Shown here: piece by piece, positions 36,434 through 48,414 of the stretch
Numbering within the stretch: the stretch's first letter is position 1
Layout of the letters: each line of letters starts with the position of its first letter
Assembly (NCBI RefSeq): GCF_003600685.1
Contig: NZ_CP032084.1
Location: forward strand, 1,240,001-1,304,000
Length of the DNA stretch: 64,000 bases
Direction: 5' to 3'
Source of the DNA: Achromobacter sp. B7
GTDB taxonomy: Bacteria; Pseudomonadota; Gammaproteobacteria; Burkholderiales; Burkholderiaceae_B
The notes under the pieces: generated by a model
Told to the model about the DNA's origin: nothing
The model's input: only the letters and a program-made list of their open reading frames with translations
Databases searched by the model: none
Translations under genes and position numbers: made by a program

Positions 36434-36462
36434 AAAAAGCCGGGCTTGGGCCCGGCTTTTTA
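36434..36462 (+). terminator. Terminator after the uracil-DNA glycosylase gene
   Basis: The stem AAAAAGCCGGGC / GCCCGGCTTTTT with a short loop, 31 bases after the stop, carries A and T runs on both sides. It may also serve the convergent lplT gene. Confidence 0.9.
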
Positions 36463-36513
36463 TTGCGCGTCATGCATTGCGCGTCCTGTATTGCGCATCT
36501 TGTATTGCCCGCC
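36462..36513. repeat. 14-base tandem repeat, about 3.7 copies
   Basis: Units attgcgcgtcatgc, attgcgcgtcctgt, attgcgcatcttgt and a partial attgcccgcc follow the terminator directly in the noncoding gap between convergent genes. This is a minisatellite-like tract of unknown role. Confidence 0.75.
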
Positions 36514-36554
36514 TTTATCGCCCGTTTTTCGTTTCCGATCAACGGCTTGGCGTC

Positions 36555-37871
36555 TTAGTGGGTGTTCGAATCCAGCGCACGCCCATGGCCTTCCTGCCCG
36601 ATCTGGTCGTGCAGATCGGGGTTGGCCTGCATGTTGCGCTTGCTCCAGCGCATGAATACCACCATCAGCACCGCCACCACCGAGCCAAAAATCACGATGA
36701 TGATGTTGATCGGCAGTTGCAGCCACAGCAGCAGCGTGTACATCGCCACCATCAGCAGGATGTTGAGCTGTTCATTGAAGTTCTGCACCGCGATGGAATG
36801 GCCCGCCGACAGCAGCACGTGGCCGCGATGTTGCAGCAGCGCATTCATCGGCACCACGAAGAAACCGGCCAGCCCGCCCGTGATCAGCAGCAGCAGGTAG
36901 ACGCTCCAGGGCGAATAGACCAGCGGCATCAGCAACACGACCAGCCCCATGGCGGCGCCTACCGGCAGCACGGCCAGCGCGCGGCGCAGCGGGATGCGGC
37001 CGGCCAGGATCGAGCCGACCACGGTACCCAGCGCCGCCACGCCCATCAGCATCGACGCCTTGTCCAGCTGATAGCCCAGGTGGCTGCGGCCCCATTCGAT
37101 AACGATCAGTTGCAGCGTGGCGCCCGCGCCCCAGAACAGGGTGGTGACCGCCAGCGAAATCTGGCCCAGCTTGTCTTTCCACAGCACGCAGACGTAGCCC
37201 CAGAACGTGCGGATCAGGCGCACCGGGTTTTTCTGCTGCGGCGGGTAGCGCACATGGGTGCGCGGAATCATCAGGTTGCACAGCGCCGCCAGCAGGTAGA
37301 CGAACGCAATGACCAGGATGGCGGCTTCGGCGGGGGTGTGCACCAGGCTGCCGATGAACGAATGGCTCAACAGGGCGGTCGACACCGAGGACGAAATCAA
37401 CAGGCCGCCCAGCACCGTGCCCAAAATGATGGAAAACACCGTCAGCCCTTCGATCCAGCTATTGCCCTTGACCAGCATGTGCGGCGGCAGCATTTCGGTG
37501 ACGATGCCGTACTTGGCGGGCGAATAGGCCGCCGCGCCGATCCCGACCACGGCATAGGCGGCGCAGACCAGGTAGGTCTGGTATTCGGGGGCAACGCCGA
37601 TGCTGGCGTACGAGAACATCAGCAGACAGCCGGCCACCTTCAGCGCGTTGGTGGAGAACATCACACGGCCCTTGGGGAAAGAGTCCGCCAGGGCGCCGAC
37701 AAAGGCCGCCAGCACCACGTAGGCCAGCGCGAACGACCATTTCATCATGGGCGCCAACCAGTCGGGGCCGTGCAGCTCCTGTATCAAGGCGATGGCTGCG
37801 ATGAACAGCGCATTGTCCGCCAATGACGAGAAGGCCTGCGCGGCCATGACCAGATAGAAACCACGTTTCAA
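36555..37871 (-). CDS. lplT: Lysophospholipid transporter LplT-like (MFS)
   Basis: The 438-residue membrane protein has about 12 hydrophobic helices and begins KRGFYLVMAAQAFSSLADNALFIAAIAL, the typical LplT N-terminus. AAYSPAKYGIVTEMLP is another family segment. LplT flips lysophospholipids inward for re-acylation; no aas acyltransferase gene lies nearby. I chose TTG 37871 because GGGGA sits 6 bases upstream and it matches the normal N-terminus. An ATG at 38000 would add 43 residues with no family resemblance. Confidence 0.85.
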   Translation of the reverse strand: MKRGFYLVMAAQAFSSLADNALFIAAIALIQELHGPDWLAPMMKWSFALAYVVLAAFVGALADSFPKGRVMFSTNALKVAGCLLMFSYASIGVAPEYQTYLVCAAYAVVGIGAAAYSPAKYGIVTEMLPPHMLVKGNSWIEGLTVFSIILGTVLGGLLISSSVSTALLSHSFIGSLVHTPAEAAILVIAFVYLLAALCNLMIPRTHVRYPPQQKNPVRLIRTFWGYVCVLWKDKLGQISLAVTTLFWGAGATLQLIVIEWGRSHLGYQLDKASMLMGVAALGTVVGSILAGRIPLRRALAVLPVGAAMGLVVLLMPLVYSPWSVYLLLLITGGLAGFFVVPMNALLQHRGHVLLSAGHSIAVQNFNEQLNILLMVAMYTLLLWLQLPINIIIVIFGSVVAVLMVVFMRWSKRNMQANPDLHDQIGQEGHGRALDSNTH

Positions 37872-38052
37872 GAATGTCCCCGTTCTTTGGCCTGAGCCCG
37901 GCCAGTCCGCGTGAAAATTATGTGTCGTGCCAAAAAGTGTCAGGGAGTATAGCCGGTGCCCGAAGGCGCACCATTGCGCGTTTGCCCGTGGGTTGACCAT
38001 TACTGACGTTTAGCGACAGACTGCCTGCGGTATCATACGACCCATATGTGAG

Positions 38053-38071
38053 CCGGCCCTTCGTGGGCCGG
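38053..38071. other. GC hairpin upstream of smc
   Basis: The inverted repeat CCGGCCC / GGGCCGG with a 5-base loop lies 64 bases before the smc start, in the 263-base gap between the divergent lplT and smc genes. It is followed by only TTT, so it may be a leader structure rather than a terminator. A TATCAT hexamer at 38031-38036 could be a -10 element; no clear -35 was seen. Confidence 0.4.
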
Positions 38072-38134
38072 TTTGCAATCTGTGCGGCAGGTCCGTTAAC
38101 GCCTTTCGTCAACCCACCCCGTCGTCATCGTACT

Positions 38135-41100
38135 GTGCGTCTTACTCAGCTAAAACTCGCCGGCTTCAAGTCCTTCGTCGATCCCACCGTGATTCCCGTG
38201 CCCAGTCAACTGGTTGGCGTGGTGGGTCCGAACGGCTGCGGGAAATCGAACATCATCGATGCGGTGCGCTGGGTGCTGGGCGAGGCCAAGGCCTCGGAAC
38301 TGCGCGGCGAGTCCATGCAGGACGTCATTTTCAACGGCTCGGGCAACCGCAAGCCAGCGGCCCGTGCGTCGGTGGAAATGGTGTTCGACAACAGCGAAGG
38401 GCGGGCTGCGGGCCAATGGAGCACCTACGCCGAAATCGCCGTGCGCCGGGTCCTGACCCGGGACGGCACCAGCAGCTATTTCGTCAATAACCAGCAGGTC
38501 CGGCGCCGCGACATCCACGATATCTTCCTGGGCACCGGCCTGGGCGCGCGTGGCTACGCCATCATCGGGCAGGGCATGATCAACCGCCTGATCGAGGCGC
38601 GCCCTGAAGAACTGCGGGTATTCCTGGAAGAAGCGGCCGGCGTGTCGCGCTACAAGGAACGCCGCCGCGAGACCGAAAACCGCCTGTCCGACACGCGCGA
38701 AAACCTGACTCGCGTGGAAGACATTCTGCGCGAACTGAACAGCCAGCTTGAAAAGCTGGAAGCCCAGGCCGAAGTCGCCACGCGATACCGCGAGCTTCAG
38801 GCCGACGGCGAAAAGAAACAGCATTCCCTGTGGTTCCTGAAGGAAACCGGGGCTCGCGAAGAGCGCGCCAAGAAAGCCCAGGAAATGGCGCAGGCGCAAA
38901 ACGAGCTGGAAGCCGCCATCGCCGGCCTGCGGGCAGGCGAAGCGGCGCTGGAATCGCGCCGTCAGGCCCACTACGCGGCCAGCGACGCCGTGCACACCGC
39001 CCAGGGCGCGCTGTACGAAGCCAACGCGCAGGTCAGCCGCCTGGAAGCCGAGATCCGCCACGTGGTGGATTCGCGCAACCGTCTGCAATCGCGCCGCGAC
39101 CAGCTGCAGCAGCAGATCGCGGAATGGACCAGCCAGCGCGAGCACTGCACTGAGCAAATCGCCCAGGCCGAAGACGACCTGGCCACCGCCGCCGCCCGCA
39201 CCGAAGAGGCGCGGGCCGCCGCCGAAGACGCTCAGGCGGGGTTGCCCGCCGTCGAGCAGCGTGTGCGCGAGGCCGCCTCGGGCCGCGACGAAATGCGCGC
39301 CGCCCTGGCCCGGGTCGAACAGAACCTGGCGCTGGTCGCCCAGACCCAGCGCGACGCCGACCGCCAAATGCAGGTGCTGGAGCAGCGCCGCGAACGCCTG
39401 CAACAAGAGCTACGCGAGCTGCATGCGCCCGACCCCGTCCGCCTGGAGCAACTGGCCGGCGACCGGGTAGCCGGCGAAGACCAGCTGCAAGAAGCCCAGG
39501 AAGAACTGGCCACGCTGGAAGGCCGCGTGCCGGAAGCGGATGCCGAGCGCAGCCGCGCCCAGGCCGCCGCCCAGACCGACGCTCAGAACCTGGCCCGTCT
39601 GGAAGCCCGCCTGTCCGCGCTGGTGAAGCTGCAGGAAGACGTGCAGAAGCAGGGCGCGCTGGAACCCTGGCTGGCCAAGCACGAATTGGCCGGGCTGTCG
39701 CGCCTGTGGCAAAAGCTGCACGTGGAGCCGGGCTGGGAAACCGCCCTGGAATCCGCCCTGCGCGAGCGCATGGCGTCCATGGAAGTGCGCAATCTGGATT
39801 GGGCCCGCGCGTTCGCCGAAGACGCGCCGCCCGCCCGGCTGGCTTTCTATCAACTGCCCGTCGCGGCGCCCGCGCCGGCCGCCCCGGCCGGCCTGACGCC
39901 GCTGGCCAGCCTGCTGCGCATCACCGACCCGGACCTGCGCACGCTGCTGAACGACTGGCTGGCCGGCATCTACACCGCCACCGACGTGACGCAGGCCCTG
40001 GCCATGCGAGCGACCTTGCCCGCCGGCAGCGCCTGCGTGGTCAAGGCCGGCCATCTGATCGATGCCCATAGCGTCCGCTTTTACGCGCCGGATTCCGAAC
40101 AGGCCGGCCTGCTGGCCCGCCAGCAGGAAATTGAAAACCTGCAGCGCGAAATCAAGGCCCAGCAGCTGATCGCCGACCAGGCGCGCGCCGCGGTTGCCCG
40201 CGCCGAAGCAGCCTGGCAGCAGGTCTCGCAGGCCATCGCCCCGGCGCGCACGCGCGTGGCCGAGGTCACGCGCCGCGTGCACGACATCCAGCTTGAACAT
40301 TCCCGGCTGCAACAGCAGGCCGAGCAATCCGGCGAACGGGCATCGCGCCTGCGCCAGGATCTGGAAGAAATCAAGGTCCAGGAAGAAGACCTGCGCGCCA
40401 CCCGCGAAGAAGCCGAAGCCCGCTTCGAGACGCTGGACGAAGAACTGGCCGAGCACCAATCCCGCTTTGCCGATGCTGAAATGGACGGCGAAACGCTGGC
40501 CGCCCAGGCCGAAGCCGCCCGTACGCGCCTGCGCGAGCTTGAGCGTGCCGCGCAAGAAGCCGAATTTGCCGAACGCGGCATTCAGGTCCGCATTACCGAC
40601 CTGCAACGCAACCAGCAATTGGCCGCCGACCAAAGCCAGCGCGGCACGGTCGAGCTTGAACAACTGATGGGCGATCTGGCCGAGCTGGACGCGTCCGCGT
40701 CGCAGGCCGGGTTGCAGGATGCCCTGGAAGCCCGTGCCGAGCGCGAAGAAGCGCTGTCGCGCGCGCGCCAGGAAATGGAAAACCTGGCGGCTCTGTTGCG
40801 CGGCGCCGATGAAGACCGGCAACAGCAGGAACAGACGCTGGAACCGCGCCGTGCGCGCATCATGGAATTGCAGCTGCAAGAGCAGGCCGCGCGCTTGGCC
40901 GAAGAGCAGTTCACCGAACAGCTGAACGCCCGCGAAGTCGACCGCGAGGCGCTGGCCCAGGACCTGGCCACCCGCCCCGAGGAATGGCGCCGCGCCAGCT
41001 GGCTGCAACAGGAAGTGGGCCGGATCTCGCGCCAGATTGAATCGTTGGGCTCGGTCAACCTGGCGGCGCTGGACGAATTGAACACGTCGCGCGAACGCAA

Positions 41101-41668
41101 GGGTTTCCTGGATTCCCAGCACCAGGATTTGATGACCGCCATCGAAACCCTGGAAGACGCGATCCGCAAGATCGACCGCGAAACGCGCGAGCTGCTGCAA
41201 GAAACCTTCAACATCGTGAACGGCCACTTTGGCGAGCTGTTCCCCAAGCTGTTTGGTGGGGGCGAAGCCAAGCTCAGCATGACAGGCGAGGAAATTCTCG
41301 ACGCGGGCGTGCAGGTCATGGCCCAGCCGCCCGGCAAGCGCAACAGCACGATTCACCTCTTGTCCGGCGGCGAAAAAGCGCTGACCGCGACCGCGTTGGT
41401 GTTCGCGTTGTTCAAGCTGAACCCGGCGCCGTTCTGCCTGCTGGACGAGGTGGACGCGCCGCTGGACGACGCCAACACCGAACGCTACGCAAACCTGGTC
41501 GCCAACATGAGCGAGCAAACCCAATTCCTATTTATTTCGCACAACAAGATCGCCATGCAGATGGCCAAGCAGCTGATCGGCGTAACCATGCAAGAGCAAG
41601 GGGTTTCGCGTATCGTTGCGGTAGACATAGATTCGGCCGTGCAAATGATGGCCTCCGAAGCGGCATAA
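38135..41668 (+). CDS. smc: Chromosome segregation protein SMC
   Basis: The 1177-residue SMC ATPase organises and segregates the chromosome. Walker A GPNGCGKS is at residues 31-38, with long Gln/Glu/Ala-rich coiled coils at about 170-500 and 660-1000. A hinge domain lies around 510-650, LSGGEK at 1076-1081 and Walker B DEVDAPLDD at 1104-1112. I chose GTG 38135 because it gives the standard VRLTQLKLAGFKSFVDPT start. An ATG 29 codons earlier adds sequence unlike the family. No scpA or scpB lies next to it; zipA and ligA follow. Confidence 0.94.
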   Translation: MRLTQLKLAGFKSFVDPTVIPVPSQLVGVVGPNGCGKSNIIDAVRWVLGEAKASELRGESMQDVIFNGSGNRKPAARASVEMVFDNSEGRAAGQWSTYAEIAVRRVLTRDGTSSYFVNNQQVRRRDIHDIFLGTGLGARGYAIIGQGMINRLIEARPEELRVFLEEAAGVSRYKERRRETENRLSDTRENLTRVEDILRELNSQLEKLEAQAEVATRYRELQADGEKKQHSLWFLKETGAREERAKKAQEMAQAQNELEAAIAGLRAGEAALESRRQAHYAASDAVHTAQGALYEANAQVSRLEAEIRHVVDSRNRLQSRRDQLQQQIAEWTSQREHCTEQIAQAEDDLATAAARTEEARAAAEDAQAGLPAVEQRVREAASGRDEMRAALARVEQNLALVAQTQRDADRQMQVLEQRRERLQQELRELHAPDPVRLEQLAGDRVAGEDQLQEAQEELATLEGRVPEADAERSRAQAAAQTDAQNLARLEARLSALVKLQEDVQKQGALEPWLAKHELAGLSRLWQKLHVEPGWETALESALRERMASMEVRNLDWARAFAEDAPPARLAFYQLPVAAPAPAAPAGLTPLASLLRITDPDLRTLLNDWLAGIYTATDVTQALAMRATLPAGSACVVKAGHLIDAHSVRFYAPDSEQAGLLARQQEIENLQREIKAQQLIADQARAAVARAEAAWQQVSQAIAPARTRVAEVTRRVHDIQLEHSRLQQQAEQSGERASRLRQDLEEIKVQEEDLRATREEAEARFETLDEELAEHQSRFADAEMDGETLAAQAEAARTRLRELERAAQEAEFAERGIQVRITDLQRNQQLAADQSQRGTVELEQLMGDLAELDASASQAGLQDALEARAEREEALSRARQEMENLAALLRGADEDRQQQEQTLEPRRARIMELQLQEQAARLAEEQFTEQLNAREVDREALAQDLATRPEEWRRASWLQQEVGRISRQIESLGSVNLAALDELNTSRERKGFLDSQHQDLMTAIETLEDAIRKIDRETRELLQETFNIVNGHFGELFPKLFGGGEAKLSMTGEEILDAGVQVMAQPPGKRNSTIHLLSGGEKALTATALVFALFKLNPAPFCLLDEVDAPLDDANTERYANLVANMSEQTQFLFISHNKIAMQMAKQLIGVTMQEQGVSRIVAVDIDSAVQMMASEAA

Positions 41669-41714
41669 ACCCCATATTTAGAAAGGCGCCGCCCTCCTGG
41701 CGCGGGATGTACAC

Positions 41715-42794
41715 ATGAGTGATTTGCAGATCGGGCTGATAGCCCTGGGCGTCTTGCTGATACTGCTGGTGTTGGGATTCAACTGGTGGCAGGACCGGCG
41801 CGTCCGGCGCAAGATGCAAAGCCATTTCCCCACGTCTGAACAGGATCCGTTGCTGGGCGCCGGCGCTGCCGGCGCAGCCGCTTCGGCCACTGCCGCGGGC
41901 GCGAGCCGTCGCGAGCCCGGCATGGGCGGCGATGCGCCGCGCGCGCACCCGGGCCAGCCCGCGCCGGTGGACCCGGGTAGCGATGCCGACGACACGGAAG
42001 AACCCGATCCCGCCTGCGAAGTGGTCATCGAAATCAATTTTGCCGAACCCGTGCGTGGCGCCGACCTGCTGCCTTACATGCAAAGCCTGCGCCACGTAGG
42101 CCGCAAGCCGATGCGCGTATTCGCCGAAACCGACCAGCGCCGCCATCGTGCCCGCGTGCATGCCGGCGAATCGTATGCGTCGATGCAACTGGCGGTGCTG
42201 CTGGCTAATCGCAGCGGCCCCCTGACTGCCATTGAATGGTCGCAAGCCTGGGCTCGCGCCCAGGACATGGCCGAACGTTTCGACGCCACCATCGAAGGCC
42301 CCGACCAGCAAGCCGTGCTGGAGCAGGGCGCCCGCCTGGACGACACCTGCGCCGCGCTGGATACCCAGGTTGGCCTGACGCTGCTGCTGGGCGCGGCCCA
42401 GCCTGCCGCCGAAGTGCTGTCCGTGGCCCGCGACACGGGCTTCGTGGCGGATGGCAATCGCCTGGCGTGGCCCGCCGAAAACGGTGTGACCCGCTTCACG
42501 CTGTCGCGCGCCGATGGCGCCGCCTTCGACGCCGGCATGGGTGGCGTCGAACGCCTGTACCTGCTGCTGGACGTGCCTTGTGCGCCGGCCGATACGCGTG
42601 CCTTTGGCCGCATGGTCGACGTGGGCCGCGACCTGGCCGCCCGCCTGCGCGCCGAGCTGGTCGACGACCAGGGCAAGCCGCTGGCGGATGGTTCCGAAAC
42701 GGTTATCGACGAACGCCTCCAAGTGCTGTTCGAACAGCTTGAACAAGCGGGCCTGCCCGCCGGAAGCGAGCGTGCTCAACGGGTGTTTGCATAA
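41715..42794 (+). CDS. zipA: Cell division protein ZipA-like
   Basis: The 359-residue protein has one N-terminal transmembrane helix (about 5-23), a basic patch (RRVRRK), an Ala/Pro/Gly-rich linker to about residue 95 and a C-terminal ZipA domain that binds the tail of FtsZ (TGFVADGNRLAWPAENG, RLYLLLDVP). It tethers the Z-ring to the membrane. It lies between smc and ligA, as in other betaproteobacteria, and its TAA stop directly abuts the ligA ATG. Confidence 0.88.
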   Translation: MSDLQIGLIALGVLLILLVLGFNWWQDRRVRRKMQSHFPTSEQDPLLGAGAAGAAASATAAGASRREPGMGGDAPRAHPGQPAPVDPGSDADDTEEPDPACEVVIEINFAEPVRGADLLPYMQSLRHVGRKPMRVFAETDQRRHRARVHAGESYASMQLAVLLANRSGPLTAIEWSQAWARAQDMAERFDATIEGPDQQAVLEQGARLDDTCAALDTQVGLTLLLGAAQPAAEVLSVARDTGFVADGNRLAWPAENGVTRFTLSRADGAAFDAGMGGVERLYLLLDVPCAPADTRAFGRMVDVGRDLAARLRAELVDDQGKPLADGSETVIDERLQVLFEQLEQAGLPAGSERAQRVFA

Positions 42795-44922
<2,128 letters not shown>

Positions 44923-44924
44923 AA

Positions 44925-44952
44925 AAACTGCCCGCGATAGCGGGCAGTTTTG
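44925..44952. terminator. Bidirectional terminator between ligA and the parvulin gene
   Basis: The stem AAAACTGCCCGC / GCGGGCAGTTTT has a 4-base loop and runs of A and T on either side, between convergent genes. Confidence 0.92.
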
Positions 44953-44971
44953 ATTTTGGCGCAGGGCAGGC

Positions 44972-45748
44972 TTACTGAATCTTGGCCTTGTCGCGCAGTT
45001 GCTTCTGGTAGTCGGCCAGGGTTTGCTGGCGCAGCATTTCTTCCAGTTGCGGACGCACTTGATCCAGCGGCGGGAATTCCACCGGGCGGGTGTCCTCAAC
45101 CTTGATGATGTGCCAGCCGAATTGAGTTTGGACCGGCTTGTCGACCAGTTCGCCCTTCTTCAACTGAGTCACGGCTTGCGCGAACGGCTGGACGTAGTTG
45201 GTCGGGGGAGCCCAACCCAGATCGCCACCCTTTTCGGCGCTGCCGGGGTCCTTCGAGTTCTTCTTGGCCAGATCGTCGAACTTGCTCTTGTTGCTCTTGA
45301 TCTGGGCCAGCAGGTCATTGGCCGTCTTCTCGTCTTCGACGAGGATATGACGGACCTTGTATTCCATCTTGCCGGCTTGTTCCTTCTTGATCTTCTCGTA
45401 TTCGGCGGTGACCTTGGCGTCCGAAACCGGGTTCTTGGCCAGGTAGTCGGCCATCAGGGCGCGCACCAGGATGCCTTGGCGGGCCAGTTCGATTTCGGTT
45501 TGAACGTCGGCTTGCTTGGCGATGCCGCTGGATTCGGCGGCTTGCACGAAGATCTGGCGGTTAATCATTTCTTGCTTGACCTGTTCGCGCAATTGCGGCG
45601 AATCGGTCGCGCCCTGGCTGACCAGCAGCTTGACGAATTGATCCAAATTCTTTTGCGGAATGGCCTTACCGTTGACGGTGGCCACGTTTTGCGCGAAAGC
45701 GGGCACGGCGATGACGCAGGCCGCAGCCAGCATGACGATGCGTTTCAT
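44972..45748 (-). CDS. Periplasmic parvulin-type peptidyl-prolyl isomerase, Par27-like
   Basis: The 258-residue exported protein has a signal peptide ending AFAQ (about residue 20), an N-terminal SurA-like chaperone region (about 25-130), a parvulin domain (VRHILVEDEKTANDLLAQIK ... GGDLGWAPP ... FGWHIIKVEDTRP, about 133-227) and a C-terminal helix. Length and layout match Bordetella Par27, a periplasmic chaperone and isomerase for outer-membrane and secreted proteins. It is the last gene of a minus-strand group with bolA. Confidence 0.9.
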   Translation of the reverse strand: MKRIVMLAAACVIAVPAFAQNVATVNGKAIPQKNLDQFVKLLVSQGATDSPQLREQVKQEMINRQIFVQAAESSGIAKQADVQTEIELARQGILVRALMADYLAKNPVSDAKVTAEYEKIKKEQAGKMEYKVRHILVEDEKTANDLLAQIKSNKSKFDDLAKKNSKDPGSAEKGGDLGWAPPTNYVQPFAQAVTQLKKGELVDKPVQTQFGWHIIKVEDTRPVEFPPLDQVRPQLEEMLRQQTLADYQKQLRDKAKIQ

Positions 45749-45765
45749 GAATATCCTTTTACTTT

Positions 45766-46035
45766 CTATTTGGGAGCCTGGGCATCTAGCGCAAGCGCAT
45801 GAATCGGATAGGGGATCAAATCTTGCAAATGATGATACACCAGCCTATGTCGCGCCACGGCGGAGAGCCCCGTGAAGCAAGGCGCTACGATATGGACGCG
45901 ATAGTGGCCGGCGCCGTTTTTACTGCCTTCGTGGCCGGCATGCAAATGCGAGTCGTCCAGGATGTCCAGCGTTACAGGTTCCAGGGCGGCCAGGCGCTCT
46001 CGGATCAGGGTGATGCGATCGGTGTTGTCGGACAT
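45766..46035 (-). CDS. BolA-family protein
   Basis: The 89-residue protein has the BolA/IbaG stress-protein fold: RERLAALEPVTLDILDDSHLHAGHEG at the start (His ligands for a shared 2Fe-2S cluster with a monothiol glutaredoxin) and RHRLVYHHLQDLI toward the end, within the nucleic-acid-binding-like helix-turn. It starts 17 bases upstream of the parvulin gene and about 80 bases after yciB. Confidence 0.9.
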   Translation of the reverse strand: MSDNTDRITLIRERLAALEPVTLDILDDSHLHAGHEGSKNGAGHYRVHIVAPCFTGLSAVARHRLVYHHLQDLIPYPIHALALDAQAPK

Positions 46036-46116
46036 GGCGGCTTGATGAAAGTTCCGACGCGCCCACGAGAGTGGGCGCGCCTATGATTGGACCGTGTGGT
46101 CGGGCCGGCTGGCGCG

Positions 46117-46692
46117 TCAGGGCTTGCCCGGCGGCGTGCCGGAACCGGCGGTGTCGTCGGTCTGGATATGCTTGCCCAGCCATACCGACTGGCCGATCAC
46201 GAAGACGACCATCAAGCCCATCAGGCCGAATGCCTTGAAGCTGACCCATTGCGATTCGGTGAAATGACCCGAGAACGCCACATACAGGTTCAGCGCGCCG
46301 GCGACCAGGAAGAAGGCTGCCCAGACCAGGTTCAGCTTGTCCCAGGCGGCGTCGGGCAGTTGAATCTGCTTTTCCATCAGCCGACGAATCAGGTTGCGCC
46401 CGAACACCCAGCGGGAAATCAGCAGCGCACCGCCAAACAGCCAATACAGCACGGTGGGCTTCCACTTGATGAAGACATCGCTGTGCAACCAGATGGTGGC
46501 GCCGCCAAAGACCAGGATGACCGTCAGGTTGATCCAGTGCATGGCCTCGGTGGCGCGGCCCGTGAGCTTGAGCCACACGATCTGCAGCACGGCTGCCGCC
46601 ATGGCGACGCCCGTGGCGACGAAGATGTCCGTGTACCGATAAGCAATGAAGAACAGGAACAGCGGAAACAGGTCGAACAGAAACTTCTTCAT
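46117..46692 (-). CDS. yciB: Septation protein A / inner membrane protein YciB
   Basis: The 191-residue protein has five or six transmembrane helices and begins MKKFLFDLFPLFLFFIAYRY, the standard YciB/IspZ start. WLFGGALLISRWVFGRNLI is another family segment. It is needed for envelope integrity and septation in several bacteria. It directly abuts the msrB stop, so it is co-transcribed with msrB. Confidence 0.93.
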   Translation of the reverse strand: MKKFLFDLFPLFLFFIAYRYTDIFVATGVAMAAAVLQIVWLKLTGRATEAMHWINLTVILVFGGATIWLHSDVFIKWKPTVLYWLFGGALLISRWVFGRNLIRRLMEKQIQLPDAAWDKLNLVWAAFFLVAGALNLYVAFSGHFTESQWVSFKAFGLMGLMVVFVIGQSVWLGKHIQTDDTAGSGTPPGKP

Positions 46693-47091
46693 TCAGTCTT
46701 CTATGGGTTCAAACGTCATCGACAGGGAATTGATGCAATAGCGCAGCCCGGTGGGCGGCGGGCCGTCGGGGAAGACGTGGCCCAGGTGCGAATCGCATAC
46801 GTTGCACAGGACTTCGGTGCGGACCATGCCGTGGCTGACGTCGCGCTCTTCGCGCACCAGTTCGGGGTCCAGCGGCTGGAAGTAGCTGGGCCATCCACAG
46901 CCGGCGTCGAATTTGGTGTCGGATGCGAACAGGGCCGTGCCACAGCCCACACAGCGGTAAATGCCCGGCGTGGTCGTATTCCAGTAACGCCCGGTGAATG
47001 CGCGTTCGGTACCCTTTTCGCGGGTGACCACGTATTCTTCGGGGGAAAGTTGTGCGCGCCATTCGGCGTCGGATTTGCGTACTTTTTCCAT
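46693..47091 (-). CDS. msrB: Peptide-methionine (R)-S-oxide reductase
   Basis: The 132-residue enzyme reduces methionine-R-sulfoxide in proteins. Zinc-binding pairs CVGCG and [10 protein letters not shown] are present, the catalytic cysteine is in RYCINS, and CGWPSY is conserved. I chose ATG 47091 ([20 protein letters not shown]), the usual N-terminus. An upstream ATG in frame at about 47142 would overlap the divergent bioM start. Only a weak ribosome site is seen. Confidence 0.93.
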   Translation of the reverse strand: MEKVRKSDAEWRAQLSPEEYVVTREKGTERAFTGRYWNTTTPGIYRCVGCGTALFASDTKFDAGCGWPSYFQPLDPELVREERDVSHGMVRTEVLCNVCDSHLGHVFPDGPPPTGLRYCINSLSMTFEPIED

Positions 47092-47143
47092 ATCAGCTCT
47101 TGGAGTCCCGATGCCCGAAATGGTTCGGGCATAATCCCGCCCC

Positions 47144-47821
47144 ATGTTAATCGAGTTTGACCAGGCGGTAGTGGCCACGCCCCAGGCGGAAGTGTTGCGC
47201 GGGGTGAGCGCGACGCTGGCCGAGCGCCGCATCGGCATCGTCGGGCCCAACGGCGCCGGCAAGAGCACGCTTGCGCGCCTGCTGAACGGGCTGGTGCTGC
47301 CATCGTCGGGCAGTGTTCGGGTGGATGGGCTGGACACTCGGGACGATTTGAAAGCCGTGCGCCGCCGTGTGGGCTTTGTGTTTCAAAACCCCGAAAACCA
47401 GATTGTTTTCCCGATCGTGCGCGAAGACCTGGCCTTCGGGCTGAAGCGGCTGGAACCGGACAAGGCGCTGCGTGAATCGCGCATCGACGCCCAATTGAAT
47501 GCGCTGGGGGTCGGGCATCTGGCCGACCGCAGCAGCCACACGCTGTCGGGCGGCGAACGCCAGCTGGTGGCGTTGGCGGCCGTGCTGGTCATGGCGCCGG
47601 CGCTGGTCGTCTTCGACGAACCCACCACGCAGCTGGACCTGCGCAACCGCAACCGGGTCCGAGACGCGATTGCCGCGCTGCCCCATGATGCCGTGGTCGT
47701 CAGCCACGACCTGGACCTGCTGGAGGATTTTGACCGGGTGCTGGTCGTGCGCGATGGTGTCATTGCCGCCGACGACGCGCCCGCGCCGGCCTTGCGCTGG
47801 TACCGGGAGCACTGCGCATGA
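47144..47821 (+). CDS. bioM: Biotin ECF transporter ATP-binding protein BioM
   Basis: The 225-residue ABC ATPase has Walker [11 protein letters not shown]-loop [15 protein letters not shown] typical of energy-coupling factor ATPases, signature LSGGERQLV, Walker [13 protein letters not shown] and the H-loop VVVSHD. With bioN and bioY downstream it powers biotin uptake. It is divergent from msrB, with about 50 bases between starts, and overlaps bioN by 4 bases. Confidence 0.93.
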   Translation: MLIEFDQAVVATPQAEVLRGVSATLAERRIGIVGPNGAGKSTLARLLNGLVLPSSGSVRVDGLDTRDDLKAVRRRVGFVFQNPENQIVFPIVREDLAFGLKRLEPDKALRESRIDAQLNALGVGHLADRSSHTLSGGERQLVALAAVLVMAPALVVFDEPTTQLDLRNRNRVRDAIAALPHDAVVVSHDLDLLEDFDRVLVVRDGVIAADDAPAPALRWYREHCA

Positions 47822-48414
47822 TCGAACCTCTTTACGTCGCCGGCCGCAGTCCACTGCACCGGCTGCCTGCCTGGGTAAAGCTGGTGGCGCTGGTGGCCGC
47901 CGGGGCGGGGCTGTTCATGCTGCGCGACCCGAGGTGGCTGGGCGCGGCGTTTACCGTTTCGGCCATTCTGGTCTGGTCCACGGGCGTGTCGGCCGCCGCC
48001 GTCTGGCGCCAGGTGCGCGGGCTGCTGTGGGTGCTGCTGGCCGTGGCGCTGTTCACGGGCGTATTCCAGGGGCTGATCGACGCCCTGGCCGTCGTGCTGC
48101 GAGTGGGCGCGATGGTGGGGCTGGCGCTGGCCGTCACGCTGGCCACGCGCACGTCGGACCTGATCGCCGTCTGCGAACGGGCGTTGACGCCGTTTGAGCG
48201 GATCGGGCTGGTCGACGCCGGCAAAGTGGCGCTGGCATTGGCGCTGACATTGCGGTTCGTGCCTGAAATCTGGCGCAATTTCCAAGACATCCGCGAGGCC
48301 CAGGCGGCGCGCGGGCTGGGCGCCCATCCGGTTGCCCTGATCGTGCCCTTGATCGTGCTGACATTAAAGCGCGCCCAGGAAGTGGCCGAAGCCATCGACG
48401 CGCGCAGCCCCTGA
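47818..48414 (+). CDS. bioN: Biotin ECF transporter transmembrane protein BioN
   Basis: The 198-residue energy-coupling factor T protein has several helices and the coupling motif EAQAARGLGAH (Ala-Arg-Gly) near residue 160 that docks onto the ATPase. It overlaps bioM (ATGA) and is followed by an 80-base gap with tandem repeats before bioY. Confidence 0.92.
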   Translation: MIEPLYVAGRSPLHRLPAWVKLVALVAAGAGLFMLRDPRWLGAAFTVSAILVWSTGVSAAAVWRQVRGLLWVLLAVALFTGVFQGLIDALAVVLRVGAMVGLALAVTLATRTSDLIAVCERALTPFERIGLVDAGKVALALALTLRFVPEIWRNFQDIREAQAARGLGAHPVALIVPLIVLTLKRAQEVAEAIDARSP

